Shown in pieces: positions 12,434 through 21,999 of a stretch of DNA of 64,000 nucleotides. Source of the stretch: Winogradskyella marina (GTDB taxonomy: Bacteria > Bacteroidota > Bacteroidia > Flavobacteriales > Flavobacteriaceae); NCBI RefSeq assembly GCF_015645385.1, contig NZ_JADOET010000014.1:1-64000 (forward strand), in the 5' to 3' direction. The notes under the pieces are model-generated. The model made no database searches. It was given only the letters and a program-made list of their open reading frames with translations, and was not told where the DNA came from. How positions within the stretch are numbered: the first letter of the stretch is position 1; each line of letters starts with the position of its first letter. A program made the translations under genes and the position numbers.

Positions 12434-13198
12434 ATGCGAAAAATTACTGTTCTTACCCTTCTTTTAAGTTTCCCGTGTATTTACTTTGCCCAAACACTAA
12501 ACGGAAAAGTTTACGACGCTAAAGGCAGTGTTAAAAACATAAAAGTTTTTAATGAAACACAAAAAAGTATTACATTAACCAATACTGATGGTGATTTTAG
12601 TATTAATGCAAAAGTGAACGACACCATATCGTTTCAATCTTTATTTTATCACCCTAAAGCTGTAGCATTAAAAGATTTTCATTTTGAGGGCACAGCCGTT
12701 TTTGAACTCGAAGAAATATTAACAGAGCTTAATGAAGTTGAAGTAAAAGCAGAACCTGAGCAACCTGTTTTTAATGAAGAAACCTATAATATTGAACTCA
12801 AAAACATCATTCAGGAGGATATTAAAAATAATCCTCAAAAATATGCACCAATTGGAAACAACCAAGGCATAGATTTCGTTTACCTCGCTCGTAAACTTTT
12901 TGATTTACTAAAGTCTAAAAAGCCAAAAAAGATTGAAGAACGTGAAATAACGTATGAAAACTTTGCTAAACTCATTGAAACTAGTTCCTTTTTTAATAGT
13001 CAACTACTAACTAATGACCTTAAGATACCTGAAAAGCATAAGTACCTATTTTTAGAGTTTTGTGCTGCAAAACAACTCAACCTATCCTTATTAAAAGAAG
13101 AAAATAAAATGCAATTATTGGAAGAACTGGTTTTAAACAGTCAACTCTTTTTAATTTTATTAGAACAATATGGTGAAGAGCCTGTGACTAAAGATTAA
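12434..13198 (+). CDS. Exported CarboxypepD_reg-like protein, short
   Basis: A 254-residue exported protein. Residues 1-19 are a signal peptide ending FAQ, and residues 20-100 form a carboxypeptidase-regulatory-like beta-sandwich ('TLNGKVYDAKGSVKNIKV', 'TLTNTDGDFSINAK'). The 'ELNEVEVKAEP' segment is the usual transition into the next domain. The last 130 residues are alpha-helical, charged and without recognised family. It resembles the 359-1543 protein in plan but not in the C-terminal half. The role is unknown; envelope location is likely. Confidence 0.72.
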   Translation: MRKITVLTLLLSFPCIYFAQTLNGKVYDAKGSVKNIKVFNETQKSITLTNTDGDFSINAKVNDTISFQSLFYHPKAVALKDFHFEGTAVFELEEILTELNEVEVKAEPEQPVFNEETYNIELKNIIQEDIKNNPQKYAPIGNNQGIDFVYLARKLFDLLKSKKPKKIEEREITYENFAKLIETSSFFNSQLLTNDLKIPEKHKYLFLEFCAAKQLNLSLLKEENKMQLLEELVLNSQLFLILLEQYGEEPVTKD

Positions 13199-13255
13199 TT
13201 TCTGTTATTCCAACTATTCTTCAATACCCTGTGATTTTAGTGTTTTTAAATAGAT

Positions 13256-13271
13256 GCCTGCCTTCGCAGGC
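13256..13271. repeat. Isolated REP-like palindrome
   Basis: GCCTGC, loop CTTC, GCAGGC. The core CCTGCCTTCGCAGG is shared with the inverted repeat pair at 44618-44691, so it is a single degenerate copy of that family. Confidence 0.7.
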
Positions 13272-13320
13272 AGGACAAACCCAAATCTCATGTTAATCTG
13301 TTAATCGAAAATAAAATAAC

Positions 13321-13505
13321 AGCCACATCGTGGCGATATATTAATAACTAACAACTCAAAACGGTAACCTAACACCACATCGTGGCGATATATTAATAAC
13401 CAATAATCCAAAACAGTAACTCAATAGCCACAGCGTGGCGATATATTAATAACTAAAAACCTAACACGGTAACCATAGCTCCAGAGGAGCGACATTAACT
13501 AATAG
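13321..13505. repeat. Tandem array of REP-like hairpins (3 copies plus a variant)
   Basis: Three units with the core GCCACATCGTGGCG or GCCACAGCGTGGCG followed by ATATATTAATAAC begin at 13321, 13373 and 13426 (period 52-53 bp). Spacers share AAAACGGTAAC-like sequence. A fourth unit at 13477 has GCTCCAGAGGAGCG and GACATTAACT. Each core is a 5-bp stem with a 3-base loop (GCCAC...GTGGC, GCTCC...GGAGC). The same stem-plus-ATATATTA design recurs at 54963-55345. Confidence 0.8.
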
Positions 13506-13835
13506 ACATATCATTTATTAACTAAAACTGTCAACAACACAAATTACACTAGAACCTTTCTATCATAGCGCAACTTTTACAGAGTTCACAAACCACACGT
13601 AATTTATCATCTATTTATACTAAAATCTAACTTCAAAAGTTATATTTTTATACCCAATGAATTTTAAAGTTTTGGATGGTAAATTTGAATTATAGTTTCT
13701 TTAGATGAAAGAGAAAATTTTGGGCATAACATTAGTTATGGCACTAAATTTTATTGAAGTATAAAGAGAATATAAACGAATTTAACCCATCATTTTGAAG
13801 TTTATTTGCTATTACCTTAATTATATTTATTACTT
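13506..13835. other. Gene-free region before the beta-helix lipoprotein
   Basis: About 330 bp of AT-rich sequence without a credible ORF. A small palindrome (CATAAC ATTA GTTATG, about 13724-13739) is the only structure seen. It may contain the promoter of the next gene, but no TAnnTTTG match was found. Confidence 0.4.
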
Positions 13836-15413
13836 ATGAAGCGATTGCTATCATTTTTTCTTTGTTTTGGAATCTTACTAATTTGGAGTTCTTGTCGTAA
13901 TGATTTTGAATTTACACCAAGCAAAGGCAATCTTGGTTTTGCCAAGGACACCATTTACTTAGATACCGTTTTTACTAATGTTGGCTCTAGCACCTACAAC
14001 CTAAAAGTTTATAATCGTAGTGATGATGATATTGTAATTCCGACCATACAACTCGAAAAAGGTGTGAACTCACGATACAGAATGAATATTGATGGTACCA
14101 CAGGATTAGAAGGTGCTCAAGAAGGTAAGTTTTTTGAAGATGTTGAGTTGCTAGCAAAAGATAGTTTGTTCATTTTTATTGAAACGACCATTGATATTTC
14201 AACCTTAGGAGGTCTCGAAAATCAATTTTTGTATACCGATAAAATTCTATTCGATTCTGGAAATGATCAACAAGACGTCGATGTAGTCACCTTAGTTAAA
14301 GATGCCGTTTTTATATATCCAAATAAAGATGAAGACACAGGGATTATTGAAACCCTAAGCTTCGATGTCGATGGAGATGGCACACCTGATGAAACCACAT
14401 TACAAGGTCGTTTTCTAGAAGATGATGAACTAACCTTTACTAATGAAAAACCATATGTTATTTATGGTTACGCTGGAGTTGGCGCAGGTAAAACCTTAAC
14501 TATAGAAGCTGGTGCGAGAGTTCATTTTCATGCAGAATCTGGACTAATGGTGACCAACAATGCCTCGTTAACTATAAACGGACAACTCAGTACAGATCAA
14601 GAGGCTCTAGAAAACGAAGTCATTTTAGAAGGTGACCGTTTAGAACCACTTTACGAAGATATTCCTGGGCAATGGGGAACAATTTGGTTATTTAACGGAA
14701 GTGAAAACAATACAATTAATTATGCCACCATTAAAAATGCGACCATTGGAGTGTTGTCTGAAGGCGATCAAGATGCACCAAACGATAAATTAACCATTAG
14801 GAATTCGCAAATTTATAATGTTAGTAGTTTTGGAATATTAGGACGAGCAACCTCTATAAAAGCAGAAAACGTAGTGATTAATAACGCTGGACAATCCTCT
14901 TTTGCCGGAACATTTGGTGGAAAGTACAATTTTACACATTGTACAATTGCTAACTATTGGAATAATAGTTTTAGGCAATTCCCTGCCCTACTTTTAAATG
15001 ATTTTATTGTAGACGAAAACAATGCAGTTTTTACGAACAGTTTAACCGAAGCTAATTTTAATAACTGTATTATTTACGGTAATGATAATCCGGAATTTTT
15101 ATTAGAAAACGAAGGTGAAGTTTTTAATTATAAATTCACAAATTGCTTATTACGATTCGATAATAACAATCTTCAAGGCAATGGGAATTATGTTTTTGAT
15201 GATGATACCTTTTATGTCGACAACGAATTTAATCAGTCACCAGATTTTGAAAACCCATTCGAAAATATGATGCGAATTGGTGAAAATTCTGACGCAAACG
15301 GCATCGGAAACTCGTCTTTTGCATCTCAAGTTCCTAATGATATTTTAGGCGAAAGCAGAACGGCTTTACCAGACGCTGGCGCATACCAAAGTATTGTATT
15401 TGAAGAAGATTAA
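13836..15413 (+). CDS. Right-handed beta-helix lipoprotein
   Basis: A 525-residue lipoprotein with signal 'LCFGILLIWSSC' and lipobox cysteine at about 20. An N-terminal beta-sandwich (residues 30-150, 'LDTVFTNVGSSTYNLKVYNR') is followed by a parallel beta-helix region: repeated short strands such as 'NNTINYATIKNATIGVLSEG', 'LTIRNSQIYNVSSFGILGRA' and 'AENVVINNAGQSSFAGTFGG'. Such helices bind or cleave polysaccharides or act as adhesins; no catalytic residues are identifiable. The acidic end 'QSIVFEED' has no sorting domain. The hydrolase gene begins 21 bp after its stop. Confidence 0.8.
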   Translation: MKRLLSFFLCFGILLIWSSCRNDFEFTPSKGNLGFAKDTIYLDTVFTNVGSSTYNLKVYNRSDDDIVIPTIQLEKGVNSRYRMNIDGTTGLEGAQEGKFFEDVELLAKDSLFIFIETTIDISTLGGLENQFLYTDKILFDSGNDQQDVDVVTLVKDAVFIYPNKDEDTGIIETLSFDVDGDGTPDETTLQGRFLEDDELTFTNEKPYVIYGYAGVGAGKTLTIEAGARVHFHAESGLMVTNNASLTINGQLSTDQEALENEVILEGDRLEPLYEDIPGQWGTIWLFNGSENNTINYATIKNATIGVLSEGDQDAPNDKLTIRNSQIYNVSSFGILGRATSIKAENVVINNAGQSSFAGTFGGKYNFTHCTIANYWNNSFRQFPALLLNDFIVDENNAVFTNSLTEANFNNCIIYGNDNPEFLLENEGEVFNYKFTNCLLRFDNNNLQGNGNYVFDDDTFYVDNEFNQSPDFENPFENMMRIGENSDANGIGNSSFASQVPNDILGESRTALPDAGAYQSIVFEED

Positions 15414-15434
15414 TATGCTAACCAAGAACACAAG

Positions 15435-16340
15435 GTGAAATTCCTAAAACGTATACTATTAGTTGTCTTGATTCTTGGGCTATTAGTGACACATTTTTTT
15501 GTACCTCGACTTATTTCAGAAATTAGAAATCCTGTTGTTAGTTTAATAAAACGAAATAAAAACATAAACGTCGACGTTACTTCAAATTCGGATTCAAAAT
15601 TAAACCAAAAAGAATTTTTATTTAGCTCTTTTGATGGTCTTAAATTATCGGCACGATTAACGTATTCTAGTTCAAATACAACAAAAAGAACCGTTATTTT
15701 GTTACATGGCATCCGTGCTAATAAAGAGCAATTTAAAAATGTAATTGATTTTCTATCTGAAAACGGTTTTAACTCAGTAGCCTTAGATTCTAGAGCTCAC
15801 GGAAAAAGTGAAGGCAATTTTTGTTCCTTTGGTGTTAATGAGAAAAAAGACGTTAAAACTTTAATTGATTATTTATCTCAACATGAAAACCTGAATCATT
15901 TTGGAGTTTGGGGCCAATCTTTAGGTGGTGCAATAGGGTTGCAAGCCATGGGTTACGACCAAAGAATTAAATTCGGAATTATAGAAAGTGCATTTTCAGA
16001 TTTTAGAACTATAGTAAACGATTATTTTGACCTTCATGCTGGCTTTAGCTACACACCTTTTTCTAATTATTTGGTTAATAGAGCAGGTACAATTGCAGAA
16101 TTCGACTCAAACGATGCCAAACCAATTGCGTATTGCGAGCAAATAAATCAGCCTATTTTAATTGTTCATGGTAATAAAGATGAACGCATAAACATAAAAT
16201 ACGCGAGAGCTAATTTTTCAAAAATTCCGAGTGCTAAAAAAGAGTTTATTGAAATTGATACTGCTAATCATTCTAATGTGTGGAAAGTTGGAGGCGATGC
16301 CTATTTTAAACGTGTCCTTAAGTTTATGAACGCGCAGTAA
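15435..16340 (+). CDS. Membrane-anchored alpha/beta hydrolase
   Basis: A 301-residue alpha/beta hydrolase with an N-terminal membrane anchor ('LLVVLILGLLVTHFFV'). The nucleophile elbow 'GVWGQSLGGAIG' (Ser about residue 160), acid 'LIVHGNKDERI' and histidine 'ANHSNVW' form the expected triad; 'ILLHGIRANKEQF' is the oxyanion-hole region. The family includes esterases and peptidases, and substrate is unknown. The start is GTG at 15435, 21 bp after the previous stop, and the two genes may be co-transcribed. The opposite-strand ORF is spurious. Confidence 0.85.
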   Translation: MKFLKRILLVVLILGLLVTHFFVPRLISEIRNPVVSLIKRNKNINVDVTSNSDSKLNQKEFLFSSFDGLKLSARLTYSSSNTTKRTVILLHGIRANKEQFKNVIDFLSENGFNSVALDSRAHGKSEGNFCSFGVNEKKDVKTLIDYLSQHENLNHFGVWGQSLGGAIGLQAMGYDQRIKFGIIESAFSDFRTIVNDYFDLHAGFSYTPFSNYLVNRAGTIAEFDSNDAKPIAYCEQINQPILIVHGNKDERINIKYARANFSKIPSAKKEFIEIDTANHSNVWKVGGDAYFKRVLKFMNAQ

Positions 16341-16412
16341 AGTTTGCACATTTTAGTGCGTTTTCAACACTTATGGAGTAATTATTGTGGAATATTATGA
16401 AAACAAACTATT

Positions 16413-17036
16413 ATGAAGCACTTCCAACTAAAAATTTCTATAATAAGCATCCTGTTTGCTCTTATTTCTAATAGTATATACTCACAAAACAAAGCTTTAG
16501 AACTCGCAAATGCACTTTTAATTAGTAACCTAAATAGCGACTGTAATTGCCACAATACTATAAATACTAATCAACCTTTTTTTGAAGGCAAAGTGATCTT
16601 AAAAGACAGTTCGGTGTACAAAGGGAATATAAGCATCAATCAACCTTTTGAAAATAAAATGTTTACAATTTTAAAAATTGATAACACTTATAATCCTCTT
16701 GAAAACGACCTCATTAAAGAAGTTCATTTAACACATACTGAAGAAGAAACCCCGAAAAAAACCAAGTATATAAATTTAAATAGTGATGAACGATTATATA
16801 GATTAATCTATAAAAATGACGATTTAGTAAGTGCTTATGACGCTTCTAATGAACCATTTGATAAGTCTTTAATTGGCCGAATATTTATTAAAGAAAATAA
16901 GACGCTTACAGACACTTGGAACTTTTGGTCTTCTGGACCAAAGAAAGATGTCATAAATTATATAAACGACAGAGATGATACAAACTATAAGCGACGCGAT
17001 TTTGAATCTCTAAACGACTTATTTGCAAAATTATGA
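16413..17036 (+). CDS. Exported protein of unknown function
   Basis: A 207-residue protein with a clear signal peptide ('ISIISILFALISNSIYSQN'). The mature part has two cysteines in 'DCNCH', repeated 'IYKN' and 'YKG' motifs, and no family I recognise. It is acidic and without membrane segments, so probably periplasmic. It is convergent with glyA across a terminator hairpin, 72 bp after the hydrolase gene. Confidence 0.55.
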   Translation: MKHFQLKISIISILFALISNSIYSQNKALELANALLISNLNSDCNCHNTINTNQPFFEGKVILKDSSVYKGNISINQPFENKMFTILKIDNTYNPLENDLIKEVHLTHTEEETPKKTKYINLNSDERLYRLIYKNDDLVSAYDASNEPFDKSLIGRIFIKENKTLTDTWNFWSSGPKKDVINYINDRDDTNYKRRDFESLNDLFAKL

Positions 17037-17048
17037 TAAATTAAAAAA

Positions 17049-17072
17049 GCCTTTCAAACTTCATTGAAAGGC
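17049..17072. terminator. Terminator between 16413-17036 and glyA
   Basis: GCCTTTCAA and TTGAAAGGC pair with a six-base loop. A run of A before and T after makes it usable from both strands. Confidence 0.75.
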
Positions 17073-17090
17073 TTATACTTTTTAGGACTG

Positions 17091-17109
17091 ACAGGTTTCA
17101 AAAACCTGT
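17091..17109. repeat. Short inverted repeat near the glyA 3' end
   Basis: ACAGGTTT, loop CAA, AAACCTGT, followed by AGGTTT. A hairpin of the kind dispersed in flavobacterial genomes, here 20 bp past the glyA stop, and possibly a second glyA terminator. Confidence 0.6.
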
Positions 17110-17128
17110 TAGGTTTATTTTATATTAT

Positions 17129-18400
17129 TTAGTTAAATAACTTACGTCCACCCATTAAAGCATTCACTTTTTCAGCAATACCAGCTAAAGCCGTTTCATT
17201 TTCATGATTCGTAAGTACTTCATCTACTAAATCTACAATGTAAGGCATATCGCTTTCTTTTAAACCTCTTGTTGTTACTGCTGCAGTTCCAATTCTAATT
17301 CCAGACGTTACAAACGGAGATTCTGTATCAAAAGGCACCATGTTTTTGTTCACAGTAATATCTGCTTTTACTAAAGCGTTTTCAGCATCTTTACCTGTAA
17401 TGTTTTTATTTCTAAGGTCAATTAACATCATGTGGTTATCTGTTCCACCAGAAATTAAGTTATAATCTTTAGCCACAAACGCTTTTGCCATAGCATTTGC
17501 ATTGTGTTTTACTTGTAACATATAGTGCATAAAATCATCTGTTAATGCTTCACCAAAAGCAATCGCTTTAGCAGCAATGATGTGTTCTAATGGTCCACCT
17601 TGATTTCCTGGGAAAACAGCAGAATCTAATAAACCAGACATTTTACGAAGTTTACCACTCTTTAAGGTAATTCCGAATGGGTTTTCAATATTTTCACCCA
17701 TCATAATCATTCCACCTCTTGGTCCTCTTAACGTTTTGTGCGTGGTTGTTGTAACCACATGGCAATGTGGCATTGGGTCATTAAGAATTCCTTTTGCAAT
17801 TAATCCTGCAGGATGTGAAATATCTGCTAATAAAACAGCACCAACACTGTCGGCAACTTCTCTAAACTTAGCAAAATCTATATCTCTAGAATATGCAGAG
17901 GCACCAGCAATAATTAGTTTTGGTTTTTCTTTTTGAGCCTGATCAGCTAACATATCGTAATCAATATAACCAGTATCTTTCTTTACACCATAAAATGTAG
18001 GACGATATAATTTACCCGAAAAATTCACAGGAGAACCATGTGTTAAATGGCCACCATGAGACAAATCGAAACCTAATATAGTATCACCAGGATTTAAGCA
18101 TGCATGAAAAGCTGCTGTGTTGGCCTGACTTCCAGAATGTGGTTGTACGTTAACATATGCAGCACCAAATAAGGTTTTGGCACGATCTATAGCTATTTGT
18201 TCAACTTCATCTACGACCTCGCAACCACCATAATAGCGTTTACCAGGATAACCTTCGGCATATTTATTTGTGAGTACAGATCCTGCAGCTTCCATAACTT
18301 GGTCGCTTACAAAATTCTCTGATGCTATCAATTCTATACCATCGATCTGGCGTTCTTTTTCGGCTTTAATTAATTCAAATATTTGTTCGTCGCGTTGCAT
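17129..18400 (-). CDS. glyA: Serine hydroxymethyltransferase
   Basis: PLP enzyme converting serine and tetrahydrofolate to glycine and methylene-tetrahydrofolate, the main source of one-carbon units. The 423 residues match the family. Conserved motifs include '[11 protein letters not shown]', '[11 protein letters not shown]', '[11 protein letters not shown]' and the Schiff-base lysine Lys222 in '[16 protein letters not shown]'. It is cytoplasmic, divergent from the fumarylacetoacetase gene, with a -7 element 25 bp upstream. Confidence 0.98.
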   Translation of the reverse strand: MQRDEQIFELIKAEKERQIDGIELIASENFVSDQVMEAAGSVLTNKYAEGYPGKRYYGGCEVVDEVEQIAIDRAKTLFGAAYVNVQPHSGSQANTAAFHACLNPGDTILGFDLSHGGHLTHGSPVNFSGKLYRPTFYGVKKDTGYIDYDMLADQAQKEKPKLIIAGASAYSRDIDFAKFREVADSVGAVLLADISHPAGLIAKGILNDPMPHCHVVTTTTHKTLRGPRGGMIMMGENIENPFGITLKSGKLRKMSGLLDSAVFPGNQGGPLEHIIAAKAIAFGEALTDDFMHYMLQVKHNANAMAKAFVAKDYNLISGGTDNHMMLIDLRNKNITGKDAENALVKADITVNKNMVPFDTESPFVTSGIRIGTAAVTTRGLKESDMPYIVDLVDEVLTNHENETALAGIAEKVNALMGGRKLFN

Positions 18401-18424
18401 AAATAATGTTTTGTTAAATCAATA

Positions 18425-18458
18425 CAAAAATACTAAATACATTAGTTTAAATATCAAA
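18425..18458 (-). promoter_or_regulatory. Promoter of glyA
   Basis: Minus-strand TATTTTTG (18425-18432) matches TAnnTTTG, and TTTG at 18455-18458 lies 22 bp upstream. The predicted 5' leader is about 20 nt. Confidence 0.55.
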
Positions 18459-18465
18459 AATTATG

Positions 18466-18473
18466 TAGGTTTG
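18466..18473 (+). promoter_or_regulatory. -7 element of the fumarylacetoacetase gene
   Basis: TAGGTTTG fits TAnnTTTG and lies 37 bp before the ATG at 18510. It supports the short start and argues against an upstream extension into glyA. Confidence 0.5.
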
Positions 18474-18509
18474 AATGAATTTAATGAACAATTAATCAAC
18501 AATAACTCT

Positions 18510-19802
18510 ATGCCATTATCCGCTAACAATCCAGATCGTACCTCATGGTTACATGTCGGTAAAAATTCAGATTTTCCAATTCAAAACATTCCTTTTGGTG
18601 TTTTCTTAACCAGAGACGACATTATAACCATTGGAACCAGGATTGGTGATACTGCTATTGATCTTGGTGCTTTGCATCAGTTAGGCTATTTTGAAGGGAT
18701 TCCGTTAACAGACGATATTTTTCTTCAAGATACATTGAACGATTTTATTGCAGATGGCAGAAAAACATGGCGTTTGGTTAGAAACCGAATCGCTGAGATA
18801 TTTGATGCTGAGAATGAGGCTTTAAAAAACAACAATCCACATAAAGAAACCATTTTATTTCGTTTAGATGAGATTGAAATGCAATTACCTATTCAAGTTG
18901 GTGATTATACAGATTTCTACGCAAGTAAGGAACATGCGACTAATGTTGGAACCATGTTCAGAGATCCAGATAATGCATTAATGCCAAATTGGGTTCATAT
19001 GCCAGTTGGTTATCATGGTCGTAGTTCTTCTATAATTCCCTCTGGAATTCCTATTCATCGTCCACAAGGACAAACCTTACCTGCAGATGCAGACACTCCT
19101 ATTTTTGGTCCTTCTAAATTAGTTGATTTTGAATTAGAAATGGCTTTTATTACAACAGATGCTAATGATTTAGGAGAGCCAATTCCTATTGAAGAATCTG
19201 AAGAATACATCTTTGGTTTGGTGTTGTTTAATGATTGGTCTGCTCGAGATATTCAGAAGTGGGAATACGTACCATTAGGCCCATTTTTAGGAAAAAGTTT
19301 TGCGTCATCAATGTCGCCTTGGATTGTAACCTTAGATGCTTTAGAGCCGTTTAGAACTGAAAGCCCTAAGCAAAATCCAAAGCCTTTAGAGTATTTACAA
19401 ACTAAAGGCAAAAAGAGTTTTGATATTAACTTAGAAGTTGGAATTCAACCAAAAGGAGGAAAAGAAACTACGGTTTGTAAATCTAACTTTAAATATATGT
19501 ACTGGAACATGGCGCAACAATTAGCGCATCATACGGTTAATGGTTGTCCGGTAAATGCAGGAGATATGATGGGTAGTGGTACAATATCAGGTCCAACACC
19601 AGATTCGTTCGGATCTATGTTAGAGTTGAGTTGGAAAGGCACAAAACCAGTAAAAATGAAAGATGGTACAGAGCGTAAATTCATCAATGATAACGATACC
19701 GTTATTATGAGAGGTTACTGCCAAAATGATGATATTAGAATTGGTTTCGGACAGGTAAAAACACAATTATTACCAATATTCAATCCAAAGAAAAAGAAGT
19801 AA
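18510..19802 (+). CDS. fahA: Fumarylacetoacetase
   Basis: Last enzyme of tyrosine breakdown, hydrolysing fumarylacetoacetate to fumarate and acetoacetate. The 430 residues from the ATG at 18510 (M-P-L-S-A-N-N-P) match the family length. The N-terminal domain starts 'TSWLHVGKNSDFPIQNIPFG'; the catalytic domain shows 'DYTDFYASKEHATNVG', 'VGYHGRSSSIIPSG', 'FELEMAFI' (metal-binding Glu) and 'DWSARDIQKWEY'. The longer open frame back to 18270 overlaps glyA on the other strand and adds no conserved residues, so I reject it. A terminator follows. No other tyrosine-pathway gene is nearby. Confidence 0.95.
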   Translation: MPLSANNPDRTSWLHVGKNSDFPIQNIPFGVFLTRDDIITIGTRIGDTAIDLGALHQLGYFEGIPLTDDIFLQDTLNDFIADGRKTWRLVRNRIAEIFDAENEALKNNNPHKETILFRLDEIEMQLPIQVGDYTDFYASKEHATNVGTMFRDPDNALMPNWVHMPVGYHGRSSSIIPSGIPIHRPQGQTLPADADTPIFGPSKLVDFELEMAFITTDANDLGEPIPIEESEEYIFGLVLFNDWSARDIQKWEYVPLGPFLGKSFASSMSPWIVTLDALEPFRTESPKQNPKPLEYLQTKGKKSFDINLEVGIQPKGGKETTVCKSNFKYMYWNMAQQLAHHTVNGCPVNAGDMMGSGTISGPTPDSFGSMLELSWKGTKPVKMKDGTERKFINDNDTVIMRGYCQNDDIRIGFGQVKTQLLPIFNPKKKK

Positions 19803-19834
19803 AACCCTAAAGTTAAGAACTTTAAGTTTTATAT

Positions 19835-19876
19835 AAAAAAGAAGACTGTGGTTTTAATACTGCAGTCTTCTTTTTA
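19835..19876 (+). terminator. Terminator of fahA
   Basis: GAAGACTG (19842-19849) and CAGTCTTC (19864-19871) with preceding A and following T tract. Confidence 0.85.
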
Positions 19877-19936
19877 TGTTTCAAAGTAACAATTAAAATC
19901 CCGAATTATAACATTTCCTTTAATTCAGAACACAAA

Positions 19937-19966
19937 AAAACCAGAGTATAATATAGCTCTGGTTTT
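19937..19966 (-). terminator. Terminator of the M61 peptidase gene
   Basis: AAAACCAGAG and CTCTGGTTTT form a stem flanked by A/T runs. It follows the 3' end of the minus-strand peptidase gene and faces the fahA terminator. Confidence 0.75.
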
Positions 19967-20022
19967 ATTTATTTATATATAGAATAATCAACCTATTTCA
20001 AGTTGATTTAAGTTTTAAGCAA

Positions 20023-21918
20023 TTATCCTTTTAGCCAAGCTGCTCTGATGTTTTTCTGAGCTGCAGTAGCATTCTCATCTGCTACAATAGCATCAGCAAG
20101 TGCAGTTGCTTTGGTTAAAGTTGCTTTTATGGTTATTGGCTTACCATCGCGTTCCAATTCCATAGTGATTTCATCACCTACCTTCCAAGCAAACATACCT
20201 TCAATAGTTACTTGCGCATTTGCTAAAGTTAAATCTGTACCATTTACTTTTTTAATAATATCGCCAGCCTTAACACCTTGAGACTTCCAAAATGAATTCG
20301 CTTCTGCTAAAGACGAAAAGAAAATAAGACCTCTTTCTCGGTCTGCATCAAAAATAATATTTTGTCCACCAGCAAAAATATAATTGGTTTCCAATTCAGT
20401 TTTCCCATTTTTTATACCAACCATGGCAAAAAATTCATCGTAATTAATTGGTAAATCACCTTCAACATGTGTTCTTAAGAAATCACCTATACTTGGATAA
20501 GTCATTTCTGTGATTTCAGCAATTAGCTGATCATCTTCAAATGGTTTTTCCTTACCATATTTTGCAGACAATTCTTTCATTAATGATAACAAACTTCTAT
20601 TGCCATCACTTTCTTTTCGCATTAAAATATCCATACACATGCCTATAAGTGCACCTTTCATATATACATTATAATACTGTGATGCATAAGGCTCATCTAA
20701 AACGTTTTCACTCATAATGGTAAAGCTCATGGCATCATCAAAACGTTGCGTAGATACATCAATATACGACTTCATGGTATTGTAAAAAACAGTGTCATCC
20801 GTTAAACCTTCATACACTTGAAAATGTTGTGCGAAATATTCTGTGACACCTTCGTACATCCATAAATGCTTAGAAAATGTTGGTGTGTTGTAATCAAAAT
20901 AATGTACATCTTCAGAATGCACAGACAAAGGAGTTACAATATGAAAAAACTCATGTGCCACCACATCTATCATAGAAGCCTTAAGTGCTTCTAAGCTACT
21001 ATTTTCATCAAATACAACCACTGTAGACGTATGATGTTCTAAAGCACCATAGCCTTTTGGAGACGTTTCATCACCTCTAGACAAATACAAATAGATATCA
21101 TAACGCGGAGTTGCATTAACATCTCCTAAATAGCTTTTCTGTGCTTCCATCATTTTAAAAACTGTCTCTTTTAAACTCTCTGCAGTATGCTTTCCTGTAG
21201 GAGAATATACACTTAAAACAATTTTAATATCACCAACCATAAATTCTTCAACATCTAAATCGCCATACATCATAGGATTATCTGTAATATCAAAATAACG
21301 TTGCGCAAAATAACTGCTTGTAATAGCTGTGCCATCTGCACTCGATTTGGTGCCCTTATTTTCTAAAGCAGAGGTCCTTTTAAAAGTTGCCGGAGCCGTA
21401 ACATCTACAGCATATTGATTGTTTTTTAATGAATCAAAATAACCGATAAAACCATGAAGGTTTAATACAAAATTGTCCTCTTCAATGTTCGTTCCTGCTG
21501 GAGAAAAAGGTTCTTCACCTCCTATTCCACCACTCGTTTCTGTATCGAAAGTATCGTTAACGTAATACTCAATTTTATCCAAATCTTTAGCATCAGCAAT
21601 TGTCCATGTATTGGTATCCACTTTAGTGGCGCTTAATTCATTTCCGTCGTAGTCGATGGCTTTAAAATCGTCAATATACTTTCCAAAATCACTAACAGAA
21701 TACGTTCCTTGCACTACTCTTGGCAATCTATAAGTTACTGTTTCTGAAGTAAAACGACCAGGATTAATGGTCACTGGCACTCTATCGTTATTAACTGCTG
21801 TTAAATCTAAAGCTGTTTCAATTGGGTTGCTAACAGCCAAATCATCAACAGTTGGTTTTGCAGATCCACAACCAACTAAAACGATACTCAAGCCAAGAAT
21901 GGCTAAATAATTCTTCAT
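20023..21918 (-). CDS. M61-family metallopeptidase lipoprotein with PDZ domain
   Basis: A 631-residue exported lipoprotein peptidase: signal 'LAILGLSIVLVGCG' with lipobox cysteine 17. An N-terminal beta domain (about 25-240) precedes the catalytic domain, which shows HEFFH at 322-326 and the second-metal-ligand region 'LWMYEGVTEYFAQ' (Glu356). A PDZ domain follows (about 515-610, 'FWKSQGVKAGDIIKKVNGTD'). M61 enzymes (glycyl aminopeptidase family) cleave N-terminal residues or act as zinc endopeptidases. It probably degrades peptides at the cell surface or periplasm. It is divergent from the GT2 gene and terminates into a hairpin shared with fahA. Confidence 0.9.
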   Translation of the reverse strand: MKNYLAILGLSIVLVGCGSAKPTVDDLAVSNPIETALDLTAVNNDRVPVTINPGRFTSETVTYRLPRVVQGTYSVSDFGKYIDDFKAIDYDGNELSATKVDTNTWTIADAKDLDKIEYYVNDTFDTETSGGIGGEEPFSPAGTNIEEDNFVLNLHGFIGYFDSLKNNQYAVDVTAPATFKRTSALENKGTKSSADGTAITSSYFAQRYFDITDNPMMYGDLDVEEFMVGDIKIVLSVYSPTGKHTAESLKETVFKMMEAQKSYLGDVNATPRYDIYLYLSRGDETSPKGYGALEHHTSTVVVFDENSSLEALKASMIDVVAHEFFHIVTPLSVHSEDVHYFDYNTPTFSKHLWMYEGVTEYFAQHFQVYEGLTDDTVFYNTMKSYIDVSTQRFDDAMSFTIMSENVLDEPYASQYYNVYMKGALIGMCMDILMRKESDGNRSLLSLMKELSAKYGKEKPFEDDQLIAEITEMTYPSIGDFLRTHVEGDLPINYDEFFAMVGIKNGKTELETNYIFAGGQNIIFDADRERGLIFFSSLAEANSFWKSQGVKAGDIIKKVNGTDLTLANAQVTIEGMFAWKVGDEITMELERDGKPITIKATLTKATALADAIVADENATAAQKNIRAAWLKG

Positions 21919-21945
21919 GTTTTAAGTTTTATTTTTTTAGACAGA

Positions 21946-21953
21946 CAAATCTA
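21946..21953 (-). promoter_or_regulatory. -7 element of the M61 peptidase gene
   Basis: TAGATTTG on the minus strand fits TAnnTTTG, 27 bp before the start codon; no -33 match found. Confidence 0.4.
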
Positions 21954-21999
21954 CTATCTGTTACCGTTAAAAACCTAAAGGTTTTGTTAAATTCGCAAC

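Noticed and set aside
13321-13505. CRISPR array
   Set aside because: Units carry internal stems and 3-base loops, spacers share sequence, there is no leader or cas gene.
18270-18509. Upstream extension of fumarylacetoacetase in the same frame
   Set aside because: It overlaps glyA on the other strand, lacks conserved residues, and a -7 element lies after it.
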